A stretch of 6,144 nucleotides of DNA from Deltaproteobacteria bacterium (GCA_016234425.1 JACRCA010000355.1:1-6144), one strand, 5' to 3'; numbered from the stretch's first letter, positions 1 through 5,640 are shown. The notes: generated by a model not told the origin, from the sequence alone. Numbers and translations are program-made.

Positions 1-717
1 ATAAGACAGACCCCGGTTGCCGTAGGCCTCGGCATAATCCGGCTTCAGATGGATGGCCTTGTTAAGATATTCAATGGCCTTTCCTGGATCGGTGACCTTT
101 CTCACATTCGTGTCCCATAATGCCACAGCCCTATCAAGCCATTCCACAGCCGTCAGCGCTTGTGAAACTTCCTGGAACCGTTCCTTCAACTTTTCACTAC
201 TTTTCTTCTCGGCCATCAGGCGTCGGTTTTCCTCTTCGAGTTTGGCCACCTTATCCAGTAGTTCCTTCTCATTCTGCCGGACTTTCTTCAGCTGCTCCAG
301 ATACGTCCTGTCCTTACGGAGCTTCCCCACCTGCTCCTCCAGGACGGCCGTATCCACACTCACCCTGACGACGACCTCAATGCCGAAAGCGTCTTCGGTG
401 TGGTAGTGCTTTTGGGATATTACCTCCGCCTGCACGACACCCGCCGTCAAAACAAGGATCATGTCTTTTTCAACCTGGGCGTTTTTGACCACCGTGAGGC
501 TCTCCACATACGTCCCCGCCATTTCCAGGGGCTCCCGCTTGGCCCTGGCCACAGCGGCGATCCGGGCGTCATCGGGGGACTGGCTGCCGCCGAAGGTCTG
601 CCGGACAGAGTGGGTAATTGTCTGGACTTCACCGTCGGCAAAGGTGGGCAGCAAAGAAAGGAGGAAAAAAAGCCAGAGAACAAATACCAAAACCCTTTTT
701 AAAAGGGACCCTTTCAT
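1..717 (-). CDS. Exported coiled-coil/TPR-repeat protein, 3' end cut by window edge
   Basis: This open frame runs from an ATG at 717 to the left edge with no stop, giving 239 residues of a longer protein. Residues 1-27 form a signal peptide: basic start (MKGSLLKR), a long hydrophobic core, and a likely cleavage after TFA. Residues about 30-120 form a compact domain beginning VQTITHSVRQTFGGSQSPDD; from memory this resembles the N-terminal domain of envelope TPR proteins in Desulfobacterota. Residues about 125-175 are rich in Glu, Lys and Leu and look like a coiled coil. From about residue 210 a TPR unit starts (DPGKAIEYLNKAIHLKPDYA, then EAYGNRGLSY), so more repeats probably follow outside the window. 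The start is supported by AAGGAG seven bases upstream. It is probably a periplasmic or outer-membrane-associated scaffold; its partners are unknown. The signal peptide, coiled coil and TPR are visible in the sequence, while the role is inferred. Confidence 0.88.
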   Translation of the reverse strand, partial: MKGSLLKRVLVFVLWLFFLLSLLPTFADGEVQTITHSVRQTFGGSQSPDDARIAAVARAKREPLEMAGTYVESLTVVKNAQVEKDMILVLTAGVVQAEVISQKHYHTEDAFGIEVVVRVSVDTAVLEEQVGKLRKDRTYLEQLKKVRQNEKELLDKVAKLEEENRRLMAEKKSSEKLKERFQEVSQALTAVEWLDRAVALWDTNVRKVTDPGKAIEYLNKAIHLKPDYAEAYGNRGLSY

Positions 718-762
718 CTCTGAACTCCTTGCAGCGATTTAGTAAATTATGCCAGGAAAGGT

Positions 763-771
763 ATTTTATCA
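763..771 (-). promoter_or_regulatory. Candidate extended -10 promoter for the TPR gene
   Basis: On the minus strand the sequence reads TGATAAAAT, an extended -10 (TGn) followed by TAAAAT, which is one change from TATAAT. Transcription would start near 756, leaving about a 40-base leader before the ATG at 717. No good -35 box is visible at 16-18 bases, so the call depends on the extended -10 alone. Confidence 0.4.
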
Positions 772-1154
772 TTTTTTGTTCCAGGAATGATTTCCCCAAT
801 TAGTATTTTTACTTAGTTTTCAGGTTACCCTTGAAAATATACCAAATTCTAATAAAAATAGGAATACTCAATAACAGGAAGAAGTTGGTACCCAATCTGC
901 GGGAGTCTGTCGGATAAAATCCATGCTTTTTACAGCTATGGTGATTTTAAAGATTCTTTTCTCGGAAGGAGAGATTATATTGGTATCAAAACCGGCAAAA
1001 AATTTAAAAAAAGTTAAGAAAACATCAATTTTCTTAAATATTTCGCTATTTTTTCCAGAGATCCTTGCCCGGCATGCTCTTCCAGGAAGCTGAAGGGATT
1101 GGGATGCCAGGAGCCTTCCGGTTGGATTAACGTTTCCGGTACCGCACCCGTTGA

Positions 1155-1265
1155 GGTACTTGTGTGACTCCCAGGGTTTTGGATCTGAAGACAACCCAGG
1201 TGTATCTGGGAAGGGTGACTGAGTCGGAGGCCATTCGTTGGATGGATTTTCTAAATGGAAGATAG
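1155..1265 (+). pseudogene. Possible tyrosine recombinase C-terminal relic
   Basis: Between an in-frame TGA (1152-1154) and TAG (1263-1265) lies an open stretch of 36 codons with no usable start. It translates to a coherent fragment containing DLKTTQVYLGRVTESEAIRW and ending MDFLNGR. The TTQVYL core resembles the region around the nucleophilic tyrosine near the end of phage-type integrases (TT.xYxH/L pattern). The upstream recombinase body and its Arg/His boxes are not visible in any frame, so if real this is a decayed 3' fragment. The match is from memory and short, so chance similarity is quite possible. Confidence 0.28.
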
Positions 1266-1651
1266 ATGGTGTAACTCCGTGAATTATTGGTAGAAATATT
1301 CAGTCTTTGGGGTATGTTCCAATGTTAGTCCCTCGAAGTTTTTTGTTGGCAGGCTTTAACCAAGAGTGTAGAGTACTTCCTGTAATCGTGTTTTTCAAAT
1401 CCAATCCCCCGATAGAACATTTCAATTGGAAACAAAGAATACCGGCAAAATCCATGTTGACATGGCTATTTAGAAGAAGTATATTTTTATCAAAATTCAG
1501 GTTGTAAATTATTAATTCGCTCTAATATAATCCCCTTAACATTTGGAGGCTTTTGATTTTTTGGAAAGAATAAAAGTGTATATTTTCAGCTACGTCTCCA
1601 TCCTCATAATTAATTCGGATTCTCTAAAAATAATTTTCGGGGAGGTACCGC

Positions 1652-3202
1652 ATGAGACGAAGATCTGGTGAGTATCGACTTTGGACCCGTAGAGATTTTA
1701 TCAAGCTTTCCGCAGCCGGAATTGGGGCAGTGAGCTTGGGGATGGGTTGCGCACCCCTTGTGACAACGCCAACATCTGGTCCGAAGCCCCCCATGCCTCT
1801 ACCCATGACGATTGCCGAAGCTGGGAAGCGCCTGCGTGAAGGTTCGCTGACCTCCAAGGCCTTGACGGAGACCTATTTGAAATGCGTCAAACAGCTGGAA
1901 CCAAAATTGAATGCCTTTATAACCCTGACCGAAGAACAGGCTCTGGTCACCGCTTCAGCTATGGATGCCGAGTTGAAAGCAGGCAAAGACCGTGGCCCCC
2001 TTCACGGAATACCCATCGTAAACAAAGATCTTTACGATACGGCCGGAATCCCCACTACTGTTGGTTCCGAATTCTTCCGTAAGCGTGTTCCCAAAGAAGA
2101 CGCTACGGTGGTGCGCAAGCTGAAGGAAGCCGGAACTGTAATGCTGGGCAAGACCAACATGAACGAGTTCGCAGCTGGGATTTCCGGAACGAATCAATTT
2201 TTTGGGGATACGCACAACCCTTGGGATCTCGATCGATCCCCAGGAGGTTCGTCCAGTGGTACCGGAGCGGCTATCGCTGCCGGGATTTGCTTGGGGGGAA
2301 CAGGTTCGGACACAGGCGGCTCCATTCGCGTGCCAGCCAGCTGGCTGAATATCGCCGGAATTCGTCCCACCTTCGGGCGGGTCAGTCTTTATGGCGTCTA
2401 CCCAAGGGCATATAGCCTCGATTGCGCCGGCCCTCTCGCGCGCACCGTGGGCGATGTCGCCCTGTTGCTGAATGCGATGGCCGGATATGATCTTAAATAT
2501 TCCTATTCCATACAGGCTCTGCAAGAGGATTTCACGGTGGGCTTAGACAAGGGGGTTAAAGCCATTCGTCTGGGAATTATCGAAAATTACACTTTCCGCG
2601 AGATAGATCCGGAAATTGCCCAGGCTGTCCAGGCGGCAGTAGACAAGTTTACTAGCCTGGGGGCAGAAATAAAAACGGTGAAAATTCCTCTCTTTGGGGG
2701 ACCGCTGGAATATTCTTCCTTGTTCAATATGCTCCTCTATGAATTCAACCAGATCTTGGGGGACGAATTCCGGGCAGAGCCCCGCAGAAAGGAAGTCTTC
2801 GGCCCCATTGTACAGGCCAATATTGATCGGGGTATGAAAATAACCAAGGAAACGTATGAGAAAGCCAGAGCCGAACGGCCCAAGCAGATCATCGAAGTCA
2901 AGGAGGTTTTTAAATCGGTAGATGCTCTCTTAACTCCGACCATGCCTACGGTTGCACCTCCGCTGGTTGGAGCATCGAAAGATTATGATCGGGGTCGCCA
3001 ATTCACCCTTCCTTTCAGCTGGACAGGATTGCCCTCGGTGGCAGTGCCGTGCGGTTTCAGCCCGGCCGGATTGCCGATCGGGCTCCAGATTGTCGGCAAC
3101 GAATTACAGGAAGGTCTCCTTCTGAGGATAGCCGCCGCCTATGAAAAAGCAACTGAATTCTATAAGCGACGGCCGAAAGTTTCCTGCGCCGAAATGGTGT
3201 AA
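1652..3202 (+). CDS. Tat-exported amidase (amidase signature family)
   Basis: This 516-residue protein belongs to the amidase signature family (PF01425-type; also GatA and FAAH), which hydrolyses carboxamide bonds. The N-terminus carries a twin-arginine signal (TRRDFIK at 12-18) and a weakly hydrophobic stretch ending LGMGC at 29-33. Cys33 might be lipidated, but the lipobox is imperfect. The catalytic domain covers about 52-505. The triad is intact: Lys125 in IPIVNKD, cis-Ser200 in PGGSSSG, and nucleophile Ser224 in DTGGSIR. The 75- and 24-residue spacings equal those in FAAH as I know them. The C-terminal block TLPFSWTGLPSVAVP is also typical. The ATG is supported by GGGGAGG six bases upstream. 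The gene stands alone, with gaps on both sides and hairpins after the stop, so it is probably monocistronic. A GatA role in Gln-tRNA synthesis is excluded by the export signal and lack of gatB/gatC neighbours. The substrate is unknown. Confidence 0.93.
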   Translation: MRRRSGEYRLWTRRDFIKLSAAGIGAVSLGMGCAPLVTTPTSGPKPPMPLPMTIAEAGKRLREGSLTSKALTETYLKCVKQLEPKLNAFITLTEEQALVTASAMDAELKAGKDRGPLHGIPIVNKDLYDTAGIPTTVGSEFFRKRVPKEDATVVRKLKEAGTVMLGKTNMNEFAAGISGTNQFFGDTHNPWDLDRSPGGSSSGTGAAIAAGICLGGTGSDTGGSIRVPASWLNIAGIRPTFGRVSLYGVYPRAYSLDCAGPLARTVGDVALLLNAMAGYDLKYSYSIQALQEDFTVGLDKGVKAIRLGIIENYTFREIDPEIAQAVQAAVDKFTSLGAEIKTVKIPLFGGPLEYSSLFNMLLYEFNQILGDEFRAEPRRKEVFGPIVQANIDRGMKITKETYEKARAERPKQIIEVKEVFKSVDALLTPTMPTVAPPLVGASKDYDRGRQFTLPFSWTGLPSVAVPCGFSPAGLPIGLQIVGNELQEGLLLRIAAAYEKATEFYKRRPKVSCAEMV

Positions 3203-3208
3203 GATTTT

Positions 3209-3258
3209 TATAATACGCAGTGGGCCAAAAAATTTGGATCAACCCGCTGCGTATTATA
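3209..3258 (+). terminator. Long hairpin just after the amidase stop
   Basis: Bases 3209-3224 pair with 3243-3258 over 16 positions, with one G-U wobble (TAATACGCAGTGGG against CCCGCTGCGTATTA). The loop contains a second small stem, CCAAA/TTTGG (3225-3229 with 3233-3237). The hairpin begins seven bases after the TAA. Neither strand has a clean T-run after the stem, so it may protect or attenuate the mRNA end, or be a palindromic repeat, and may not be a true intrinsic terminator. Confidence 0.5.
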
Positions 3259-3444
3259 TGATCACCCCTCTCTAAATTTAATCCTACCGAAGGCTGCAAA
3301 AGGAAGGGTTAAAATTATCTTGATTTTCCTCATAGAATTTATACACTTCCATCAAAAAATAAGCTCTTCAACCAGTCCGCCATAACCTGACCCTCAGCCT
3401 TCGGGAGTTGGAGATGCATGGGGATTTCGAAAAGATTCCGATGC

Positions 3445-3486
3445 AAAGCCTCCAGGGGTTCATTGATTTTTCCTTGGAGGCTTTTT
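3445..3486 (+). terminator. Intrinsic terminator
   Basis: AAAGCCTCCA (3445-3454) pairs perfectly with TGGAGGCTTT (3475-3484); three more pairs, including one G-U, extend the stem inward. It is followed by a T-rich tail (TTTTTAATTTTTG). The orientation fits rightward transcripts. It lies about 240 bases after the amidase stop, so it may be the real end of that mRNA or the end of a small unannotated RNA. Confidence 0.72.
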
Positions 3487-3511
3487 AATTTTTGAAAATA
3501 GAAAGAAAGTG

Positions 3512-3541
3512 GTGGGAAGGGGACGTGTGGGAAGGGGACGT
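3512..3541 (+). repeat. 15-bp tandem duplication at the edge of repeat A
   Basis: GTGGGAAGGGGACGT occurs twice in immediate succession (3512-3526 and 3527-3541). The second unit includes the first bases of repeat copy A (GGGGACGT), so the left tip of the element appears to have been duplicated, by slippage or by a terminal rearrangement. Confidence 0.85.
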
Positions 3542-3621
3542 TCGTGCTGAAATTGCCTGACAATGGAGCAGGAAAGGTTGTTGTTATTGAAAAGCTAAGC
3601 ACGTTCTGCACGGGCGCCCCC
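3534..3621 (+). repeat. 88-bp palindromic repeat element, copy A
   Basis: The left end GGGGACGTTCGTGCTGAAAT (continuing TGC) and the inverted right end GGGGGCGCCCGTGCAGAACG (continuing TGC) match at 17 of 23 positions, so the element has imperfect terminal inverted repeats. Copy B at 5552-5640 has the same orientation and nearly the same length. The ends agree at about 20/23 and 24/29 while the middle has diverged. No coding capacity is visible, so it would be a REP- or MITE-like non-autonomous element. On the plus strand the folded element is followed by TTTTTCTCTTT, so it could also act as a terminator. Confidence 0.7.
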
Positions 3622-3948
3622 TTTTTCTCTTTCATATTCATCAGATTCTCCGTTCTCCGTATTCCTAATTCTTTCGTCGAGTAAGCCTCTCGGATCGATT
3701 CCAATTTTCGAATTTATACTTCGGCGGCGCAAAGCGCTACCATGTCACTCTCCTTGGGCCAATAGCAAAAAATCTGGCAGGCGGGCATCTCTTCAATGCA
3801 ACCTGGAAGGCCGCAAGTCCTGGGCTTGAATAACTTCTTCATTCGAAATAGTTGATTGCTAAGGGTCAAAGAGTATGACGGCACGCTTGCATAAATTTCC
3901 GGGCTGACCCTTTTGCTAGGATATCCCCGTCTTGCCTTCTTCGAGGAA

Positions 3949-3978
3949 TTGATATTTCTTCCCCGGTAGGTGTATACT
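3949..3978 (+). promoter_or_regulatory. Sigma-70 promoter of vapBC
   Basis: TTGATA (3949-3954) and TATACT (3973-3978) each differ by one base from consensus and are 18 bases apart. Transcription would begin near 3985, about 20 bases before the vapB ATG. AGGT (3968-3971) and ACCT (3989-3992) flank the -10 and start site and could be arms of a VapBC autorepression operator. That last point is inferred from how such operons usually work and the symmetry is weak. Confidence 0.65.
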
Positions 3979-4004
3979 TTTAATAAATACCTTGGAGGTA
4001 AGAG

Positions 4005-4238
4005 ATGAAGACAGCACGTTTGTTCCGAAACGGCCAGAGTCAGGCCGTGAGGCTGCCCAAGGAGTATCGGTTCAGCGGAAACCGGGTGCTGATCAAGAGA
4101 GTGGGAAAAGCCGTGATCCTGCTCCCTGAAAAGGGCCCGTGGACGCCCCTTTTCGAAAGCCTCTCGCGTTTCTCCGAAGATTTTATGGAGAGCCGCCAAC
4201 AGCCTGGCCAGCAGCAGAGAGAGGGGCTCTTCGAATGA
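4005..4238 (+). CDS. vapB: VapB-type antitoxin (AbrB/SpoVT fold)
   Basis: This 77-residue protein is the antitoxin of a type II toxin-antitoxin pair. Residues about 1-45 form the swapped-hairpin AbrB/SpoVT DNA-binding domain, with the typical VapB signature FRNGQSQAVRLPKE (7-20) followed by a GNRVLIKRVGKAVILLPE strand pair. Residues about 46-77 (PWTPLFESLSRFSEDF, then a Gln-rich tail) form the part that in this family wraps around the toxin and blocks its active site. GGAGG (3994-3998) stands six bases before the ATG. The stop overlaps the vapC start (ATGA at 4235-4238), which indicates translational coupling. VapB proteins normally repress their own promoter, more strongly when complexed with VapC; a promoter sits directly upstream. 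Length and motif order are normal for the family, and no defect is visible. Confidence 0.95.
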   Translation: MKTARLFRNGQSQAVRLPKEYRFSGNRVLIKRVGKAVILLPEKGPWTPLFESLSRFSEDFMESRQQPGQQQREGLFE

Positions 4239-4651
4239 AGCTGCTTCTTGAAACGAATATCTGCATCTATTTGATCAAGAAGAAACCTCCATCGGTCCTC
4301 AGGCATTTCGACGCCTATGACGCTGGCACCATAGGCATCTCTTCGATCACCGTGGCCGAACTGGAATTCGGTGTCCAGAAGAGCCGCTACCCTTCCCAGA
4401 ACCAGCAGGCACTTGAGCAGTTTCTCCTGCCTCTCGTGATCCTCGATTTCGACCACGAGGCCGCGCGGGCCTACGGAAAACTCCGTGCCCTGCTCGAAAC
4501 CCGGGGGAGAGTGATCGGAGCCTTTGACATGCTCATTGCGGCGCACGCGCTGAGCCAGAGCCTTCCGCTGGCCACCAACAACGTTAGAGAGTTCTCAAGG
4601 GTTCCGGGGTTGAAGGTACTCAATTGGACGGCCCCCCGGAAGAGCGGATAA
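4235..4651 (+). CDS. vapC: VapC-type PIN-domain ribonuclease toxin with Glu at first catalytic site
   Basis: This 138-residue PIN-domain protein is the toxin partner of VapB; VapC enzymes are Mg-dependent endoribonucleases, several of which cut initiator tRNA. The start is the ATG overlapping the vapB stop. A frame open further upstream (from 4139) lies inside vapB and is ignored. Family motifs are LLETNICIYLIKKKP (4-18), SITVAELEFG (37-46), GAFDMLIAAHAL (95-106) and LATNNVREFSRVPGL (112-126). The acidic centre would be Glu6, Glu42 and Asp98, with Asn115/Asn116 where others carry Asp or Asn. The first position is Asp (LDTN) in most relatives, and here it is Glu, encoded by GAA. This may alter metal binding or weaken the toxin. 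Otherwise length and motifs are complete, so I call it an intact gene with an atypical active site. Confidence 0.93.
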   Translation: MKLLLETNICIYLIKKKPPSVLRHFDAYDAGTIGISSITVAELEFGVQKSRYPSQNQQALEQFLLPLVILDFDHEAARAYGKLRALLETRGRVIGAFDMLIAAHALSQSLPLATNNVREFSRVPGLKVLNWTAPRKSG

Positions 4652-4709
4652 GGCTAAATATATTACATTGTGAGATGGTGAAAGAGATTAGGGTCGAGGA
4701 AATGACATA

Positions 4710-4718
4710 TGATATAAT
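4710..4718 (+). promoter_or_regulatory. Extended -10 promoter of the aspartic protease gene
   Basis: TGATATAAT contains a TGn extension and a perfect TATAAT (4713-4718). There is no good -35 box at 16-18 bases, as is common for extended -10 promoters. Transcription would start near 4725, about 50 bases before the ATG at 4776. This suggests the gene is transcribed separately from vapBC, whose stop is about 60 bases upstream of this site. Confidence 0.55.
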
Positions 4719-4775
4719 TATCCTTATTGATCGAGACGTATATCCGTGTATTCCAAACCCTTGGGGATGACTTAG

Positions 4776-5156
4776 ATGGGACTTGTCAATGCCAAAGTAA
4801 TACTCAGGAATCCCACAAAGCCTGAATTGGAACCAGTCGAAGTTGACGCATTGGCGGATTCCGCCGCTGTCCACCTTTGTATTCCACCTCATGTTCAGAT
4901 TCAGCTCGGGCTAGAGGAAATCGATAGGAAAGAAGTAACGCTGGCAGACGGTAGCCGAAGGGTTGTGCCCTACGTTGGCCCAATAGAACTGAGATTCAAG
5001 AACCGGGTTGGCTTTGCTGGCGCCCTGGTTATGGGTGACCAGACCTTGCTTGGAGCCATTCCTATGGAAGACATGGATTTGGTCATTAACCCAAGGACCA
5101 AAAGCCTGGACGTGAATCCCAATAGCCCGAACTTCTCAACGACAATAGTAAAATGA
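4776..5156 (+). CDS. Small retropepsin-like (clan AA) aspartic protease family protein
   Basis: This 126-residue protein resembles the small bacterial clan AA aspartic protease family, single-domain relatives of retroviral proteases that would act as homodimers. The hydrophobic-D-S/T-G active-site turn is represented by ALADSA (25-30) followed by AVHLCIP. The later hydrophobic-Gly element is LLGAIPMEDMDLVI (91-104), a hallmark of this family as I remember it. Between them are LADGSRR and VGPIELRF strands. The usual third residue, Gly, is Ala (D28-S29-A30), so activity is uncertain. There is no signal peptide or membrane segment, so it is probably cytoplasmic. The ATG has a weak GGGGA eight bases upstream and a strong extended -10 promoter. 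Length is normal for the family. Natural substrates and biological role are unknown; nearness to vapBC may only reflect a shared accessory region. Confidence 0.75.
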   Translation: MGLVNAKVILRNPTKPELEPVEVDALADSAAVHLCIPPHVQIQLGLEEIDRKEVTLADGSRRVVPYVGPIELRFKNRVGFAGALVMGDQTLLGAIPMEDMDLVINPRTKSLDVNPNSPNFSTTIVK

Positions 5157-5178
5157 CCGTGTAACAGATCCCTGCAAG

Positions 5179-5219
5179 GGTCGGCGTATCGCCGCCGCTG
5201 ACCTCTATCATTGAGAGGT
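5179..5219 (+). terminator. Tandem hairpins after the protease gene
   Basis: GGCG-TAT-CGCC (5183-5193) forms a short GC stem that GGTC (5179-5182) and GACC (5200-5203) could extend with a bulge. ACCTCT (5201-5206) and AGAGGT (5214-5219) form a second perfect six-base stem with a seven-base loop. The two larger folds overlap at 5201-5203 and may compete. There is no T-run, so termination would be inefficient or factor-assisted; this is better read as a structured 3' region. Confidence 0.35.
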
Positions 5220-5393
5220 GACAGTTTGCTGAGGAGTGGGGAGTATTTTCAGATGAGGGAATATGGTTCGGTGAGTAGTTTAATTGAGCGGGTAAAGGTG
5301 GAAGCTGGGGGGATCGTAGGTTGCGGGAGAGAACCGAAAGGCTTATTTCGGAACAGCGCAAGAGCCAAGAGCAGAGTTGACCCCTTTTCTTGA
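5211..5393 (+). pseudogene. Possible relic of a transposase C-terminus
   Basis: An open frame of 60 codons, with only a TTG start and no ribosome site, contains the segment MREYGSVSSLIERVK. This loosely resembles the DnaA-like helix-turn-helix tail found in some REP-associated tyrosine transposases of Desulfobacterota. The frame then runs to RAKSRVDPFS, encoded by a motif (AAGAGCAGAGTTGACCCC) of a kind I associate with the flanks of such transposases. No Y1 catalytic domain (HUH and Tyr motifs) is present upstream. Both resemblances are from memory and weak. Confidence 0.25.
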
Positions 5394-5434
5394 CACAGTG
5401 GATGAAATGGTTCGCCGTTATGGAAAATTGTGAT

Positions 5435-5457
5435 GCAATTTCTGCACGGACGTCCCC
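5435..5457 (-). repeat. Solitary end of the 88-bp repeat (copy C)
   Basis: Read on the minus strand this is GGGGACGTCCGTGCAGAAAT followed by TGC, matching the left end of copy A at 21 of 23 positions. The rest of an element is not recognisable toward 5370, so only one end survives or was ever present. It points toward copy B, whose matching end lies about 95 bases away in the opposite orientation, giving a paired inverted arrangement like REP doublets. Confidence 0.7.
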
Positions 5458-5551
5458 ATCCCATCCCCTCAGGTCATGACCAACATCAAATCTATCGAAA
5501 AGGCCTTTGTGATAGCCTAAGAACGAGGTTTAGCGGTTTTGGTTGTTGAAA

Positions 5552-5640
5552 AGGGACGTCCGTGGTGAAATTGCTTGGTGATACAGGGGGGAAATTATTG
5601 TCTTAGTTAAAAAGTTAAGCACGCTCTGCACGAAGGCCCC
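5552..5640 (+). repeat. 88-bp palindromic repeat element, copy B
   Basis: The left end AGGGACGTCCGTGGTGAAAT (then TGC) and the inverted right end GGGGCCTTCGTGCAGAGCGT (then GC) are imperfect inverted repeats, about 14 of 22 matching. The ends match copy A closely and in the same orientation. The right end overlaps the 3' end of the dehydrogenase gene and supplies its stop codon. On the minus strand the folded element is followed by TTTTC, so it could also terminate dehydrogenase transcription. Confidence 0.7.

Larger units (their letters stand above)
718..1651. other. AT-rich intergenic region between divergent genes
   Basis: This 0.93 kb gap separates the leftward TPR gene from the rightward amidase gene, so it should carry both promoters. 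I see the candidate minus-strand promoter near 763-771 and a short relic frame at 1155-1265. Near the amidase, TATATT at 1579-1584 could be a -10 box, but the nearest -35-like sequence (TTGATT, 1553-1558) is 20 bases away, which is too far for confidence. Other open frames here (868-1194 minus, 1307-1507 plus) have low-complexity or unfamiliar translations and no clear ribosome site. I see no tRNA, rRNA, CRISPR or terminator. Confidence 0.6.
3203..4004. other. Intergenic region between amidase and vapBC
   Basis: This 0.8 kb stretch holds the post-amidase hairpin, an intrinsic terminator (3445-3486), a 15-bp tandem duplication (3512-3541), repeat copy A (3534-3621) and the vapBC promoter (3949-3978). 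Between 3622 and 3948 I recognise nothing functional. One inverted repeat, AAGGGTCA (3861-3868) with TGACCCTT (3905-3912), is followed by T residues but has a 36-base loop. The minus-strand frames 3339-3704 and 3714-4199 are not convincing: the first reads straight through repeat A and the second is largely opposite vapB. Confidence 0.6.
5157..5614. other. Non-coding, repeat-rich gap between convergent genes
   Basis: The protease gene and the dehydrogenase gene point toward each other here. The gap contains tandem hairpins (5179-5219), a possible transposase-tail relic (5211-5393), a GTTGACCCCTTTT motif near 5377-5389, the solitary repeat end C (5435-5457) and most of repeat copy B (from 5552). 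I find no convincing complete gene; the minus frames 5086-5361 and 5249-5464 run through the hairpins or repeats. Confidence 0.6.

Noticed and set aside
868..1194. Minus-strand open frame of 108 codons upstream of the amidase
   Set aside because: The translation matches nothing I recognise, is partly Phe/Lys-rich from AT-rich DNA, and has no clear ribosome site.
1955..2524. Minus-strand open frame of 189 codons inside the amidase gene
   Set aside because: The plus-strand amidase reading is unambiguous with an intact catalytic triad, so this is a shadow.
3414..3488. 24-codon open frame ending in the terminator
   Set aside because: It runs into the intrinsic terminator stem, matches no known peptide and is likely chance.
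3339..3704. Minus-strand open frame of 121 codons
   Set aside because: It reads through repeat copy A, the tandem duplication and the terminator hairpin, so its translation is largely repeat-derived.
3861..3912. Inverted repeat AAGGGTCA/TGACCCTT followed by T residues
   Set aside because: The 36-base loop is too long for a standard terminator and no transcript is evident there.
3714..4199. Minus-strand open frame of 161 codons
   Set aside because: Its first part is antisense to vapB and spans the vapBC promoter. The Cys-rich end (from TCGLPGC) is unfamiliar and lacks a ribosome site, so I do not support it as a gene.
4040..4546. Minus-strand open frame of 168 codons opposite vapBC
   Set aside because: It lies antisense to the clearly recognisable vapB and vapC genes and its translation shows no known motif, so it is a shadow frame.
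4139..4651. Longer vapC start at 4139
   Set aside because: It would overlap most of the C-terminal half of vapB. The family N-terminus begins at the ATG overlapping the vapB stop (4235).
5369..5457. A third full-length 88-bp element ending at copy C
   Set aside because: No matching opposite end is found near 5370, so only the single end is supported.
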